A stretch of 64,000 nucleotides of DNA from an uncultured Lachnospiraceae bacterium (GCA_902776305.1 CACYPS010000007.1:1-64000), one strand, 5' to 3'. Positions 16,000 to 24,841 are shown, numbered from the stretch's first letter. The notes: generated from the sequence alone by a model not told the origin. A program made the numbers and translations.

Positions 16000-18042
16000 A
16001 TGCCAGACACAAAAAAGCGAGAAGAGAGACTCGATTTAGATAAGGATAAAGAGACGGAAACCGCTAAGGATAAAGCCAAAGAGTCGGAAACCGCTAAGGA
16101 TAAAGTCAAAGAAGCGAAAGCCGCTAAGGACAAAACCAAAGAAGCGGAAGATACCAAGGACAAAGTCAAAGAAGCGGAAGTCGCTAAGGATAAAACCAAA
16201 GAGTCGGAAACCGCTAAGGATAAAGCCAAAGAGGCAAAAGCCTCCAAGGACAAAGTCAAAGAAGCGGAAGCCGCTAAGGATAAAGCCAAAGAATCGGAAA
16301 CCATTAAGGATAAAGCGAAAGAGACGGAATCCACAGAGGACGAAGCAGAAGCCGCTAAGGATGAGGAGAAAGAAGCGAAAACCGCTAAAGATAATGAGAA
16401 AGCCTCCAAGTCCCGCAGAAAAACTGCAGAAACAGAGAGAAACCGCAGAAACAGTACATCGCAGGCCGGAAAGAGAAAAGCCTCTGCCGGTAAGGGAAGT
16501 ACATCCTCCGGAAAGAAGGATGCCTCTGCCGGCAAGGAAAGTACGTCCTCCGGAAAGAAGGATGCCTCTGCCGGCAAGGGAAGTACATCCCCCGGAAAGA
16601 AGGATGCCTCTGCCGGGAAGGAGAGCGCGTCTACCGGAAAGAAAAGCTTTTCTTCCGGAAGAAGGAAAAAGCGCCGCCGCGCCGTCCGCCGCAAACAGAC
16701 TCCCTTCGAGAAGTATTTCATGAAGATCAGCGGACCGATCGCCTTCCTGCTCCTCATTGTTTCGACCGTCCTGACCGGCAGGACCTTCTCGGCTTTCCGG
16801 AAAGCAGCCGACGAGGCGACTGCCGCACAACAGATGCAGGAAGCAGCTGCTTTAGCTTTGGAGACAGCTGAAACATCAGGAACGCCGACTCCGACACCGG
16901 CTCCGACGATGCGGCCGAGAGCCCTCCCGATTCCGGAAAATGTCCCGGAGCAGGATGTCGTCGGATTTTTCACCAACGGCCTTGCCTCAGTCGACGGACA
17001 GAGCGTTACGGTACTGTGCGGCGGCGACAACCTGATTCATAAGCCGATTTATCAGAGAGCGCAGACAGACAACGGATATGATTTTGATTATCTGTATCAG
17101 AACGTGAAGAGTTTCATCGAGTCCGCGGATATCGCGACGATCAATCAGGAAGCACCGCTGGCGACGGATCTTGAGGATCCCTCCGGCTATCCGCATTTTA
17201 ACACACCGAAGGAAGTAGGACAGGACCTGTTCGACGCCGGATTTGACGTGATCAACATCGGTAATAATCACATGTACGACATAGGCAGTCAGGGTGCTCT
17301 CGTCACGGAACAGTTCTTCCAGAACAGAGGTATTCCTGTTGTCGGTTTTTATCGCAGCGATGAGGATTTCCACAATATTCGCATCATTGAGAAGAACGGA
17401 ATTAAGATTGCTTTCCTGAGCTTTGTGGAGATGACGAACCTCGATCCGGATGACCCGGACCTTGGATACTGTGTCAGCATGGAAGATCGTTCACTCGTCA
17501 AAGAACAGATCGAGGAAGCCAGAGAACAGGCAGATGTTGTTGTCGCGCACGCACACTGGGGTGAAGAGGGAACGACCGAGCTGACTGACGGACAGGTCGA
17601 AATGGCGCATCTTATGGTTGACTGGGGTGTGGACATCATCTTTGGCAATCACCCGCATGTTATCCAGAGCCTGGTAACAATCACCCGCGAGGAAGACTCT
17701 CAGCTTTGCCCGGTCATTTACTCGATGGGCAATTTTGTCAGCGCGCAGACACATCGGAACCAGATCGTCAGTGCCATGCTGGCGGTAAAGATCACGAGGG
17801 ATGCAAATGGCATCGCACGCCCCTCGGCCATGGGCGTCATGCCGGTCATCACACACTTCACGCAGGATGACAGAATGGACATCGTGCTATATCCTCTGGC
17901 AACTTACTCCGAGGAACTTGCAGAAGCGCACTATGTAAACGGTTCGGATGGAGATTTCTCCCTGGACTATATTTACGGATTGCTGAATGAATCTATTCCG
18001 GATCGTTATCTGAACAGGATGTCCAGCCTGACAAGTTCATAA
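16000..18042 (+). CDS. CapA-like metallophosphatase-fold protein with long charged cytoplasmic tail
   Basis: The ATG at 16000 follows AAGGA and gives 680 residues. Residues about 15-113 are ten tandem decapeptides of the form (S/A)E(T/A)AKDK(A/V)KE. Residues about 155-220 are Ser/Gly/Lys repeats (GKKDASAGKE). A very basic stretch (RRKKRRRAVRRK) and one membrane helix (about 245-262) follow, so the tail should be cytoplasmic. The outer part is a CapA/PgsA domain: CGGDNLIHKPIY, NQEAPLATD, INIGNNHMYD, VAHAHWGEE and FGNHPHVIQ, all metal-site motifs of this calcineurin-like family. CapA proteins act in poly-gamma-glutamate or other capsule work, but no pgsB/C is near. The repeats are unusual for the family. 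Confidence 0.9.
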   Translation: MPDTKKREERLDLDKDKETETAKDKAKESETAKDKVKEAKAAKDKTKEAEDTKDKVKEAEVAKDKTKESETAKDKAKEAKASKDKVKEAEAAKDKAKESETIKDKAKETESTEDEAEAAKDEEKEAKTAKDNEKASKSRRKTAETERNRRNSTSQAGKRKASAGKGSTSSGKKDASAGKESTSSGKKDASAGKGSTSPGKKDASAGKESASTGKKSFSSGRRKKRRRAVRRKQTPFEKYFMKISGPIAFLLLIVSTVLTGRTFSAFRKAADEATAAQQMQEAAALALETAETSGTPTPTPAPTMRPRALPIPENVPEQDVVGFFTNGLASVDGQSVTVLCGGDNLIHKPIYQRAQTDNGYDFDYLYQNVKSFIESADIATINQEAPLATDLEDPSGYPHFNTPKEVGQDLFDAGFDVINIGNNHMYDIGSQGALVTEQFFQNRGIPVVGFYRSDEDFHNIRIIEKNGIKIAFLSFVEMTNLDPDDPDLGYCVSMEDRSLVKEQIEEAREQADVVVAHAHWGEEGTTELTDGQVEMAHLMVDWGVDIIFGNHPHVIQSLVTITREEDSQLCPVIYSMGNFVSAQTHRNQIVSAMLAVKITRDANGIARPSAMGVMPVITHFTQDDRMDIVLYPLATYSEELAEAHYVNGSDGDFSLDYIYGLLNESIPDRYLNRMSSLTSS

Positions 18043-18137
18043 AGCCGGTGGAATGACCATTTATTACGAAATGCGATCAGAACAGGATATCTGGTCTGAC
18101 AAGTTCTTAAGGCTCTAAATATCACAACTTCATACAA

Positions 18138-18169
18138 ATGTAAACCTCCTCGCAACTTTAGGTTGACAA
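18138..18169 (+). promoter_or_regulatory. bioY: BirA-type biotin operator
   Basis: TGTAAACC, 14 bases, GGTTGACA. The half-sites are inverted and match the known BirA operator of Firmicutes in sequence and spacing. The right half overlaps the -35 box of the bioY promoter, so biotin-loaded BirA should block transcription. Confidence 0.85.
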
Positions 18170-18226
18170 TTAAAAACGCGGGTTATATTATTACCCGTGT
18201 AAATGTCAGACTAAAGTTGTGAGGAG
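18146..18226. repeat. Inverted repeat bracketing the bioY promoter
   Basis: CTCCTCGCAACTTTAG (18146-18161) and CTAAAGTTGTGAGGAG (18211-18226) are inverted copies with one mismatch. The right arm contains the ribosome-binding GAGGAG. A smaller repeat CGGGT/ACCCG (18179-18197) is nested inside. Confidence 0.8.
18163..18191 (+). promoter_or_regulatory. bioY: bioY promoter
   Basis: TTGACA (18163-18168), a 17-base spacer and TATTAT (18186-18191), about 42 bases before the start codon. Confidence 0.8.
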
Positions 18227-18232
18227 TTTTTT

Positions 18233-18799
18233 ATGGACAAGCAAAGTAGTAGCAGCATCGGCAGCACAAAAGTCATGGCGACAATTGCAGTAATGACGGC
18301 GTTAACATGCATTTTCGGACCGCTCTCGATTCCGATCGGACCGATTCCGATATCATTAACACCGTTCTGTGTTTTCTTTTCAGTGTATGTGCTGGGAATG
18401 AAGAAAGGCACAATTGCCGTTCTTCTGTACCTGCTTATCGGGCTCGCGGGCGTTCCGGTATTTTCAGGATTCACAGCCGGTCCCGCAAAGCTTTTCGGCC
18501 CTACGGGCGGCTATCTCATAGGTTTTATCCTTATGGCGCTCATTTCAGGTTACTTTATAGATAAGTTCCCGGGAAAATATGCGGTTCAGTTCACCGGTAT
18601 GCTTCTCGGACTCTTCGCATTATATGCACTTGGAACCTTCTGGCTTGCATATTCTGCGGGAATGACACTTCAGGCGGCGTTTGCTGCAGGCGTTGCACCG
18701 TTCATCCTGCTGGATGTCCTGAAGCTGGTGCTCTCGATGGCACTCGGAACGCAGATCAGGCACAGACTCGGGGCAGCCGGTTTTGCAGTTTGGGCCTGA
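18233..18799 (+). CDS. bioY: BioY, substrate-binding membrane subunit of a biotin ECF transporter
   Basis: 188 residues, six predicted membrane helices. MTALTCIFGPLSIPIGPIPISLTPFCVFF and GLAGVPVFSGFTAGPAKLFGPTGGYLIGF are the BioY signature regions that form the biotin pocket. It imports biotin, alone or with the shared EcfAAT energising module, which is not encoded here. Control by BirA is expected from the operator just upstream. GAGGAG lies six bases before the ATG. The last residues (AAGFAVWA) and the stop codon lie inside a dispersed repeat that is copied at 18932, so the C-terminus may have been replaced by repeat sequence. Confidence 0.93.
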   Translation: MDKQSSSSIGSTKVMATIAVMTALTCIFGPLSIPIGPIPISLTPFCVFFSVYVLGMKKGTIAVLLYLLIGLAGVPVFSGFTAGPAKLFGPTGGYLIGFILMALISGYFIDKFPGKYAVQFTGMLLGLFALYALGTFWLAYSAGMTLQAAFAAGVAPFILLDVLKLVLSMALGTQIRHRLGAAGFAVWA

Positions 18800-18993
18800 G
18801 CACTGGGAAATGAAAAAGTCTCTGACGTGGGATATAGATTTGTATCAGAAACTGATGCAGCCGGATTTGCAGTCCGGTCTGACCGTTGAAAATCCCTGAC
18901 ACGGGATACAGACCTGCATTAAAGACTGGAAGCAGCCGGTTTTGCAGTTTGGGCCTGAGCACTGGGAAATGAAAAAGTCTCTGACGCGGGATA
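18773..18993. repeat. Dispersed repeat, two full and one partial copy
   Basis: GCAGCCGGTTTTGCAGTTTG through GAAAAAGTCTCTGACG occurs at 18773-18826 and again at 18932-18985. A diverged copy lies around 18857-18910. Each ends with a TCTCTGAC-(R)(Y)-GGGATA motif whose complement also occurs at 11719-11740 and 20724-20745. Confidence 0.85.
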
Positions 18994-19002
18994 AGACCGG
19001 CA

Positions 19003-20649
19003 TCAGAGACTGAAAGAATCCGGACATATCATCGCATAGCCGAATGATGTGAGCGGAATCAACATATAGATATATACCATAGCATACTGACTCTTCGTCT
19101 CCCACAGGATGTGGAAGAGGAAGCCGCCGATCAGGAACAGGGCAGGGAAGAGCAGCATATCAAGACATGCCGGAGAGAGCACTTTGCTTCTCCGGTCTTT
19201 TTTATTCCGGTTTTTTGTCCTCGGCCGAATCAAACCGGTCAGCAGTGCAAAAGCACCGATCGCCGCACCGATGTAGAGCGGAAGATCGATGAGAGCGCAG
19301 TAGTTGCAATAAACAGAGTAGGGCTTGTCGCCCGTATATAGCGCATGCAGCAGCTTCCCGTCTATGTGCTGATTCATGTCCTCCAGCGGGCCGGACCAGA
19401 CCGATTCAAATGTCGGTTCACACCATGTAGATATGATTTTCTGCGAATAGAAAAACAGCATCAGTCCGGGATTTCCGGCAAAGACCTGAATTCTGTCGGA
19501 GATTTCCTGCTTTGCCATCTCGCTTGTCAGTGCCATATTATAATCATTGTTGCGATATGTCCGGTAGATATATCCGTTATACCATCCCGGGGCGAGATCG
19601 CCGCCCTGCATTCCCATCGCGATCCACATATGTTTCGGCAGCTGCTGCGGCATCTCCTGCCCTGTGACACGTTCGCCTGCAAGTCTCATGGTGGGTCCTG
19701 ATAATACCATGGCTGTAAGGAGCAGAATCACTGCCATAAGGCAGAGTCGATTCCGTCTGGGGGCCGGCACGGGTTCGTCCGAATACCGGTGATCCGGATC
19801 TTCATATCTTTTCTGGAGCTCCCTCTCTGCGGCTGCCTTTCTGCGCAGATAATGCAGCAGAATGATTATACATTCGGCAATGATAAAGATTGAGGCGTTT
19901 CCTCTCACGCAGGCTGCCAGATAGGCGGTAATGATCATGAAAAGCATCGACGGGATGCCGTGCTGCCTGAGGAATCGGCCCAACATTACGGACGACAGGA
20001 GCATCAGTGTGATCGATATCGTCTGATTGTACCCGAACAGGATAAAGTACAGCTGTGGCAGAAACAAAAGGGACAGAAGCGACGCGAGCTTGATGGCTTC
20101 CTCATTTTCTCCGGTCATGATCGACGTGAGGCGGATGATAAGGAGATTATTGACCAATGTCAGGACCAGATTGATAAAGTAGACGAACCTGATGTCCTGC
20201 GAAATGTGCGCAAGCAGCATTTCGTAGAGGACGAAGCCGATCTGGTGGGCATTTTCAAAGAGATACCCTCCCCTTTCGAGGGAAGAATAATCATTGTTCA
20301 GGAAGCCGACTGCCGCCTCAAAACAGAACTTGGCGTCCGCCCGGATAGCCGGGTCCACACGGTAAATCAGTACAAGTCCCGTCCACAGATAGAAGAGCGC
20401 AGAGATCGATGCTACGACCTGCGGTGAAATATATTGAAGGAATTTTTTTCTGAGACTTACGATGAAGAGGATCAGAAGTACCAGGAAGAAGAGTATGAAC
20501 GGAATGCTGACATGGTTGTATTCCATGTGCTCTTTACTGTTCAGGGGCATGTATGCGCGGTTCACAAAATTCATAAAGACGAGGGACAGCAGGAGTGCTG
20601 TCCCTAAGCCTGAAATGATAAATTTTCCGGTTTTGCATACTACGTTCAT
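19003..20649 (-). CDS. Multi-pass membrane protein, GT-C-type glycosyltransferase-like
   Basis: About 549 residues from the ATG at 20649 (AGGAAA site upstream). At least ten hydrophobic helices are seen. A first loop contains YRVDPAIRADAKFCFEAA, in the place where GT-C mannosyl- or arabinosyl-transferases carry their acidic catalytic residue. Later loops contain LFENAHQIGFVLYEMLLAHI and the extracytoplasmic TCEPTFESVWSGPLEDM region. This layout resembles GT39/ArnT-like enzymes that use polyprenyl-linked sugars outside the membrane, or O-antigen-ligase-like proteins. Family membership is inferred from topology and not from a diagnostic motif. It stands alone and points toward bioY. Confidence 0.6.
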   Translation of the reverse strand: MNVVCKTGKFIISGLGTALLLSLVFMNFVNRAYMPLNSKEHMEYNHVSIPFILFFLVLLILFIVSLRKKFLQYISPQVVASISALFYLWTGLVLIYRVDPAIRADAKFCFEAAVGFLNNDYSSLERGGYLFENAHQIGFVLYEMLLAHISQDIRFVYFINLVLTLVNNLLIIRLTSIMTGENEEAIKLASLLSLLFLPQLYFILFGYNQTISITLMLLSSVMLGRFLRQHGIPSMLFMIITAYLAACVRGNASIFIIAECIIILLHYLRRKAAAERELQKRYEDPDHRYSDEPVPAPRRNRLCLMAVILLLTAMVLSGPTMRLAGERVTGQEMPQQLPKHMWIAMGMQGGDLAPGWYNGYIYRTYRNNDYNMALTSEMAKQEISDRIQVFAGNPGLMLFFYSQKIISTWCEPTFESVWSGPLEDMNQHIDGKLLHALYTGDKPYSVYCNYCALIDLPLYIGAAIGAFALLTGLIRPRTKNRNKKDRRSKVLSPACLDMLLFPALFLIGGFLFHILWETKSQYAMVYIYMLIPLTSFGYAMICPDSFSL

Positions 20650-20720
20650 ACTGTTTTCCTGTATCTTTGCGTGAGATGTCCTCCACCTCAATAGGCGGTG
20701 GGTAACAAATCAGATTCATC

Positions 20721-20810
20721 ACGGGTCTATAGCCCATGCCGGAGACATGTTGTAGTTTGCGAATTCATCATAGACTTGCGTCATGAGAACACGGTTTCAG
20801 TGATTAAAAA
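20721..20810. repeat. 90-bp dispersed repeat shared with 11717-11806
   Basis: CGGGTCTATAGCCCATGCCG, AATTCATCATAGACTTGCGT and the nearby GAGAAC segment match the block at 11717-11806 in order and spacing. The rest of the gap 20650-20834 holds nothing else that I can name. Confidence 0.75.
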
Positions 20811-20834
20811 TGCTATGAAGTTTAAGTTCAACTC

Positions 20835-21503
20835 TCACCGCATCCCCTGCAGCGTTATATACAGGTCATAAAGCGGGGACCCCGTCTGTCCATACTGCGG
20901 ATAATCAGATTCGGGTATATCCAGAATTGTGTAACCGCACGCGTTCACGATTTTTGTGCCGCAGGTGTGTTCCCGCTCCTGCTGGAAATGACCGTAAGCT
21001 TTGTGTACGTGTCCGTGAATCATGTATTTCGGATGCCATTTTTCGAGATAATTATTGAAACACTCGAATCCCCTGTGCGGAAGGTCATCCATATCTCCGT
21101 ATCCCCTTGCCGGCGAGTGTGTCAGCAGAATGTCACATCCGCCCTTGAAGAGAGAATGCATGTCGGCGCGCAGGATACGCCGCTTCATTTCCTGTTCCGT
21201 GTACATATTTTCGCCGGGATGGTAATACATGGAGCCGCCGAGCCCCATGATGCGGAGACCTTTATAATTGTACAATTTGTCCTCAATACATATACAGCCT
21301 GCCGGAGCTCTATGCTTATAGCAATCATCGTGATTGCCCCTGATGTAAAGCAGCGGGAGATTGGTCATGGTCACAAGAAATTCGAGGTATTCCGCCTTGA
21401 CATCTCCTGCGGAGAGGATAAGGTCCACTCCCCGGACTTTTTCGGGTTCATAATAATCCCAGAGAGCTGCACTTTCCTCATCGGCAACAGCCAGTATCTT
21501 CAT
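20835..21503 (-). CDS. Calcineurin-like metallophosphoesterase
   Basis: 222 residues; AGGAAA lies before the ATG. Motifs in order: LILSAGDVKAEYL (GD), YIRGNHDDCY (GNHD), ILLTHSPARGYGDMDD (H) and MIHGHVHKAYG (GHxH). These supply the two-metal site of cytoplasmic phosphoesterases. The first motif, usually D-x-H, reads VADEES here, so one metal ligand is changed: VADEES-x-ALW has Asp but no His. The size fits small single-domain phosphodiesterases of Firmicutes. The substrate is unknown. It is alone, and the gap that follows carries REP-like palindromes. Confidence 0.88.
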   Translation of the reverse strand: MKILAVADEESAALWDYYEPEKVRGVDLILSAGDVKAEYLEFLVTMTNLPLLYIRGNHDDCYKHRAPAGCICIEDKLYNYKGLRIMGLGGSMYYHPGENMYTEQEMKRRILRADMHSLFKGGCDILLTHSPARGYGDMDDLPHRGFECFNNYLEKWHPKYMIHGHVHKAYGHFQQEREHTCGTKIVNACGYTILDIPESDYPQYGQTGSPLYDLYITLQGMR

Positions 21504-21531
21504 AATATTTCCTCATAGCATGTTTATTCTT

Positions 21532-21631
21532 CATCGCGCAATACTCGCGACGTGAGTCTATGATACGCGCGCAAAGTGAAATATAGCTTCATCGCGCAAT
21601 ACTCATGTCGCGTCAAGAACGCCGAGGCGTT
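21532..21631. repeat. Short palindromes and direct repeats between two minus-strand genes
   Basis: TTCATCGCGCAATACTC occurs twice (about 21532 and 21588). AACGCCGAGGCGTT at 21618-21631 is the same palindrome as at 61172 and, inverted, at 11581. Confidence 0.75.
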
Positions 21632-21662
21632 CCTGAACGTGTTTCCTGCTGCGTATGCAGCA

Positions 21663-23612
21663 TCATTTTTCCGTCGCACCTTTCACGCCGGCCACCGAAA
21701 CGGTCTTTCTCGCATCCTCGCGAATTTCGGTTATCTTCGGTATGTTGCCGACAACATTATCAGCCAGCCAGTCCATCTGCAGGATTTCTTCATTTGTGAG
21801 ACGCGGGTCTCCCGCCTTGCGGATGATTCCGTCCTGGCTGTGGATCTCTCCGTCGAACGGATGCAGATGTCCGTTGACAATACCTCTCTTGAGAGTATCC
21901 AGCATTTTAACAGTGTTGTACGGGAGCGTCTTTGCATAGATGACGTCAATTACTTCCTGTGACATGCCGTACCAATAATTGAGGGCTCTGTCTTTTCGTG
22001 CGATCGCACGCGCGTCATAGCTTCCGCTCAGAATGCTCTCGACGATCAGAGCATAGTAACGTCCCCAGTCCGGCATGACAGCCGCCAGCTGCGTGCGGCT
22101 TCCGTCTGCTTCCAGGCGGTATACTCCGTGGAGATGCTCGGGATCATCCGGACGAATGAAATCGCTCGCGGAAATGATGGAGATTCCTTCGCGGGCAAAT
22201 TCCTGCTCCCATGTTTCCTTATTCTTCGAGCTCCATTTGACATGGACTGAGCTTCTCGGATCGACCATACCCGCACCGATGGCAAATGCATTGATCTCCG
22301 CCACCGTTCCGTAAATCGGATAACCGGCATAGTAGCCGATCATATGATTTTCCGAGAGACTTGCGGCCATAGCGCCCATCAGGAACTTGGCTTCATACAT
22401 GCGGACCGCATAGCTCCGGACGGATTTGATCTGCAGGTTCGCCGAGCAGTTGAGGAACTTGATCTTAGGATGTTCGACGGCTGCCCGCAGCGTATAGTTC
22501 ATGAGAGAGACGGAGGTCGTGAAGATGACATCATCTTCGTCAGCGATAGCAGTTGCAATTGCGGCATCAAAGGCTTCCTCTGTCTCGCAGTTGTCAAGCG
22601 TTATACTGTCCACCAAATCTCCGAAATACTCCGGCAGGGAGTTGCGGCCGAGTTCATGACCGTAGACCCAGCTGGAATTGTTCTCATTTTTTTCGTGAAT
22701 GAAGGCAAGTTTTAACGGTTTTGCACTGGAGTAGATCGGGCGCGTCATCAGGAACTTAGCGACGCGGTCCTCGCTCAGAGTGCCTGCCTTCGGGTCGATG
22801 ACCTTCGGATCCTCAACGAGTGTGATCTTCGATTCGCCCGTCTCTGTCAGGAATTCATCCCACAATCTGTCTATATGCTTTTTGAGACGGTCATCTTCGA
22901 TGGACAGCAGTCTCTCGAGCGGGAACATGGTCAGATATATCAGGAAAGCGTCTTCCGCGCGCAGCCCGCTGCGCTCTCCTCGGGATTGAAAGATGCGGGC
23001 AAATTTGTCATATGCATCCTTGAAATTGCTGACCAGCTCATCAGGCCAGGGTGTTTCAAGATCCTGCCCGAGCTGAGAGGCCAATCTTGTGTAACATCCG
23101 GGTTCTGAGAAGACGAAACCGAAGATACCCGTTACTTCATAAAAAGGCAGGTACTCATAATATATTTTTACCTGCTTGTCATCGGTCTTTTTCGGAAGGA
23201 TGCGCGTTACGACTGTCGGAATCGAATAAGATTTCAGATACTTCATGACGGAGACGCGCTTATTGCCTTCCTCTACATAAAAATTGTGCATGTATTCGTA
23301 GGCAACGACTGCATCGGAGATGCCCTCGCTTATCTGGTAGTCGTACAGATTTGACCATTTGATGGCGAACTCTGTGGATTCACCCAGCAGAGGCATGAAA
23401 TTATCCGCGAAGGAGTTCTGTCTGCCTTTCATTCTTGTTCCGGCAAATATCGACAGCGGAATCTCATGCACCCCCAGTTCGACTTCACCTGCGATTTCCT
23501 GTCTGGAAATGATGTCTTCCAGTGCCGGAAGATAGGGATTGCGTCCTTTAAGAAGAGCATTCCTCCGAGCTCGTTCACCCTGCTGTTTCGCTGCTTTATA
23601 ATCTTCAATCAT
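21663..23612 (-). CDS. Cytosolic BMP-domain protein with ParB-like N-terminal part
   Basis: 649 residues from the ATG at 23612, which overlaps the stop of the upstream gene as ATGA, so translation is coupled. There is no signal peptide or lipobox. Residues 1-290 contain YVEEGNKRVSVMKYLK (about 100), reminiscent of the ParB/sulfiredoxin-type GNxR nucleotide motif. From about 300, KLAFIHEKNENNSSWVYGHELG, VIFTTSVSLMNYTLRAAVEHPKIKFLNCS, EAKFLMGAMAASLSENHMIGYYAGYP and INAFAIGAGMVDP match the BMP (Med/BmpA) nucleoside-binding fold normally found on lipoproteins. A cytosolic ligand sensor seems more likely than a transport protein. Similar long BMP proteins exist in Clostridia, but I know no function for them. 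Confidence 0.8.
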   Translation of the reverse strand: MIEDYKAAKQQGERARRNALLKGRNPYLPALEDIISRQEIAGEVELGVHEIPLSIFAGTRMKGRQNSFADNFMPLLGESTEFAIKWSNLYDYQISEGISDAVVAYEYMHNFYVEEGNKRVSVMKYLKSYSIPTVVTRILPKKTDDKQVKIYYEYLPFYEVTGIFGFVFSEPGCYTRLASQLGQDLETPWPDELVSNFKDAYDKFARIFQSRGERSGLRAEDAFLIYLTMFPLERLLSIEDDRLKKHIDRLWDEFLTETGESKITLVEDPKVIDPKAGTLSEDRVAKFLMTRPIYSSAKPLKLAFIHEKNENNSSWVYGHELGRNSLPEYFGDLVDSITLDNCETEEAFDAAIATAIADEDDVIFTTSVSLMNYTLRAAVEHPKIKFLNCSANLQIKSVRSYAVRMYEAKFLMGAMAASLSENHMIGYYAGYPIYGTVAEINAFAIGAGMVDPRSSVHVKWSSKNKETWEQEFAREGISIISASDFIRPDDPEHLHGVYRLEADGSRTQLAAVMPDWGRYYALIVESILSGSYDARAIARKDRALNYWYGMSQEVIDVIYAKTLPYNTVKMLDTLKRGIVNGHLHPFDGEIHSQDGIIRKAGDPRLTNEEILQMDWLADNVVGNIPKITEIREDARKTVSVAGVKGATEK

Positions 23613-24628
23613 GGTATGTTCCTTTCTGCAAATGTCACCCTGCCCGCACACCCGCACGGCAGCACAAGATCAGTGCCCTCGATCGGCAGTCCTACTTCGT
23701 CGGATTCAACGACGGCATCAAAATCAGATGCTATGGCGGTCTTCAGCATGTGGGTCAGAACGCCCGGCTGAAGTCCTGTAGTGTAAGAGTTGAGCAGGAA
23801 AAACAGGGGGTCATCGGATAGAAGCTGTCTGCAGAGCTGAAGGAGCGGATATATGGTTTCTTCTATTTTCCATACCTCTCCCTTGGGACCGCGGCCGTAG
23901 GACGGCGGGTCCATGATGATGGCGTCATATTTGTTCCCGCGGCGGATCTCGCGCTGTACAAATTTTGTACAGTCATCCACCAGCCATCTCACAGGACGAT
24001 CGGCGAGACCGGAGCTCTCGGCATTTTCCTTCGCCCAGGTCACCATGCCCTTCGATGCATCGACATGTGCGACCGATGCGCCGGCAGACAGAGCAGCGCA
24101 GGTAGCGCCGCCCGTGTAGGCGAAAAGATTCAGGACCCTTATGGGTCTTCCCGCTTCCCGGATGAGTTTTCCGAACCAGTCCCAGTTCGCTGCCTGCTCC
24201 GGGAAGAGGCCGGTATGCTTGAAGCTGAACGGCTTCAGGTTAAAGACGAGATCGCCGTATGTGATCTGCCAGGTCTTGGGCAGGTCGAAGAATTCCCAGC
24301 TTCCGCCGCCTTTCGTGCTGCGGTGATAGTGGCCGTTAGGGTTCTTCCAGCCTTTATGCAGCTTTTCTGTCTGCCAGATGACCTGCGGGTCCGGACGAAT
24401 CAGGATATAGTCGCCCCATCTCTCAAGCTTTTCTCCGTTCGCGGTATCCAGTACTTTATAATCTTTCCAGCCGTCGGCTATCCACATATATGTGCCCCCG
24501 TGTTCATGTATGTCTATGTCTCGATAAAGTGTTTCTGCTTTCGCAGAAACTCTGTTTCCGGTGATAATGGGAAATCCCGTTTTCATCGGATGTTTTGTTT
24601 CAGATGATAATGTAAAACCTGTTTTCAT
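23609..24628 (-). CDS. SAM-dependent methyltransferase, RlmI/RlmK-like
   Basis: 339 residues. The C-terminal 200 residues form a class I methyltransferase: RVLNLFAYTGGATCAALSAGASVAHVDASKGMVTWAKEN (SAM site, about 165-205) and YDAIIMDPPSYGRGPKGEVW (DPPSY, target-base site, about 235-255). This matches 23S rRNA cytosine-C5 methyltransferases of the RlmI type, but the PUA domain that RlmI carries is absent. Its N-terminal region instead has WADGWKDYKVLDTANGEKLERWG. Two candidate starts exist because the first 45 bases are tandemly duplicated: MKTGF occurs at residues 1 and 15 (24628 or 24586). Four bases overlap the downstream BMP gene. Confidence 0.88.
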   Translation of the reverse strand: MKTGFTLSSETKHPMKTGFPIITGNRVSAKAETLYRDIDIHEHGGTYMWIADGWKDYKVLDTANGEKLERWGDYILIRPDPQVIWQTEKLHKGWKNPNGHYHRSTKGGGSWEFFDLPKTWQITYGDLVFNLKPFSFKHTGLFPEQAANWDWFGKLIREAGRPIRVLNLFAYTGGATCAALSAGASVAHVDASKGMVTWAKENAESSGLADRPVRWLVDDCTKFVQREIRRGNKYDAIIMDPPSYGRGPKGEVWKIEETIYPLLQLCRQLLSDDPLFFLLNSYTTGLQPGVLTHMLKTAIASDFDAVVESDEVGLPIEGTDLVLPCGCAGRVTFAERNIP

Positions 24629-24676
24629 CGGATACTATACTCCCTGCGGTGCTGTGCACTTGAAAACAGTATCCTT

Positions 24677-24705
24677 AGTATAGGAAAGAAAAATGGAAGT
24701 GTCAA
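24677..24705 (-). promoter_or_regulatory. Sigma-A promoter for the methyltransferase-BMP operon
   Basis: On the minus strand TTGACA, a 17-base spacer and TATACT, about 50 bases before the start codon. A TATAAT on the plus strand at 24723-24728 may serve the divergent beta-galactosidase gene. Confidence 0.8.
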
Positions 24706-24841
24706 CTCTGCCTGTTTTTGTGTATAATAGTTTCATAGTTTCGATGCAGCCGGCAATGAGAGCGTAGTCGGTATGTTCGGGATATCGGTAATCACAAAAC
24801 GCATCTGTTAAAGGCACAGTGTGACACCAGAGGAGATCGTC

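Noticed and set aside
15996-17030. Minus-strand Ser/Ala/Leu-rich ORFs opposite the CapA-like gene
   Set aside because: They arise from the reverse complement of the Lys/Glu decapeptide repeats.
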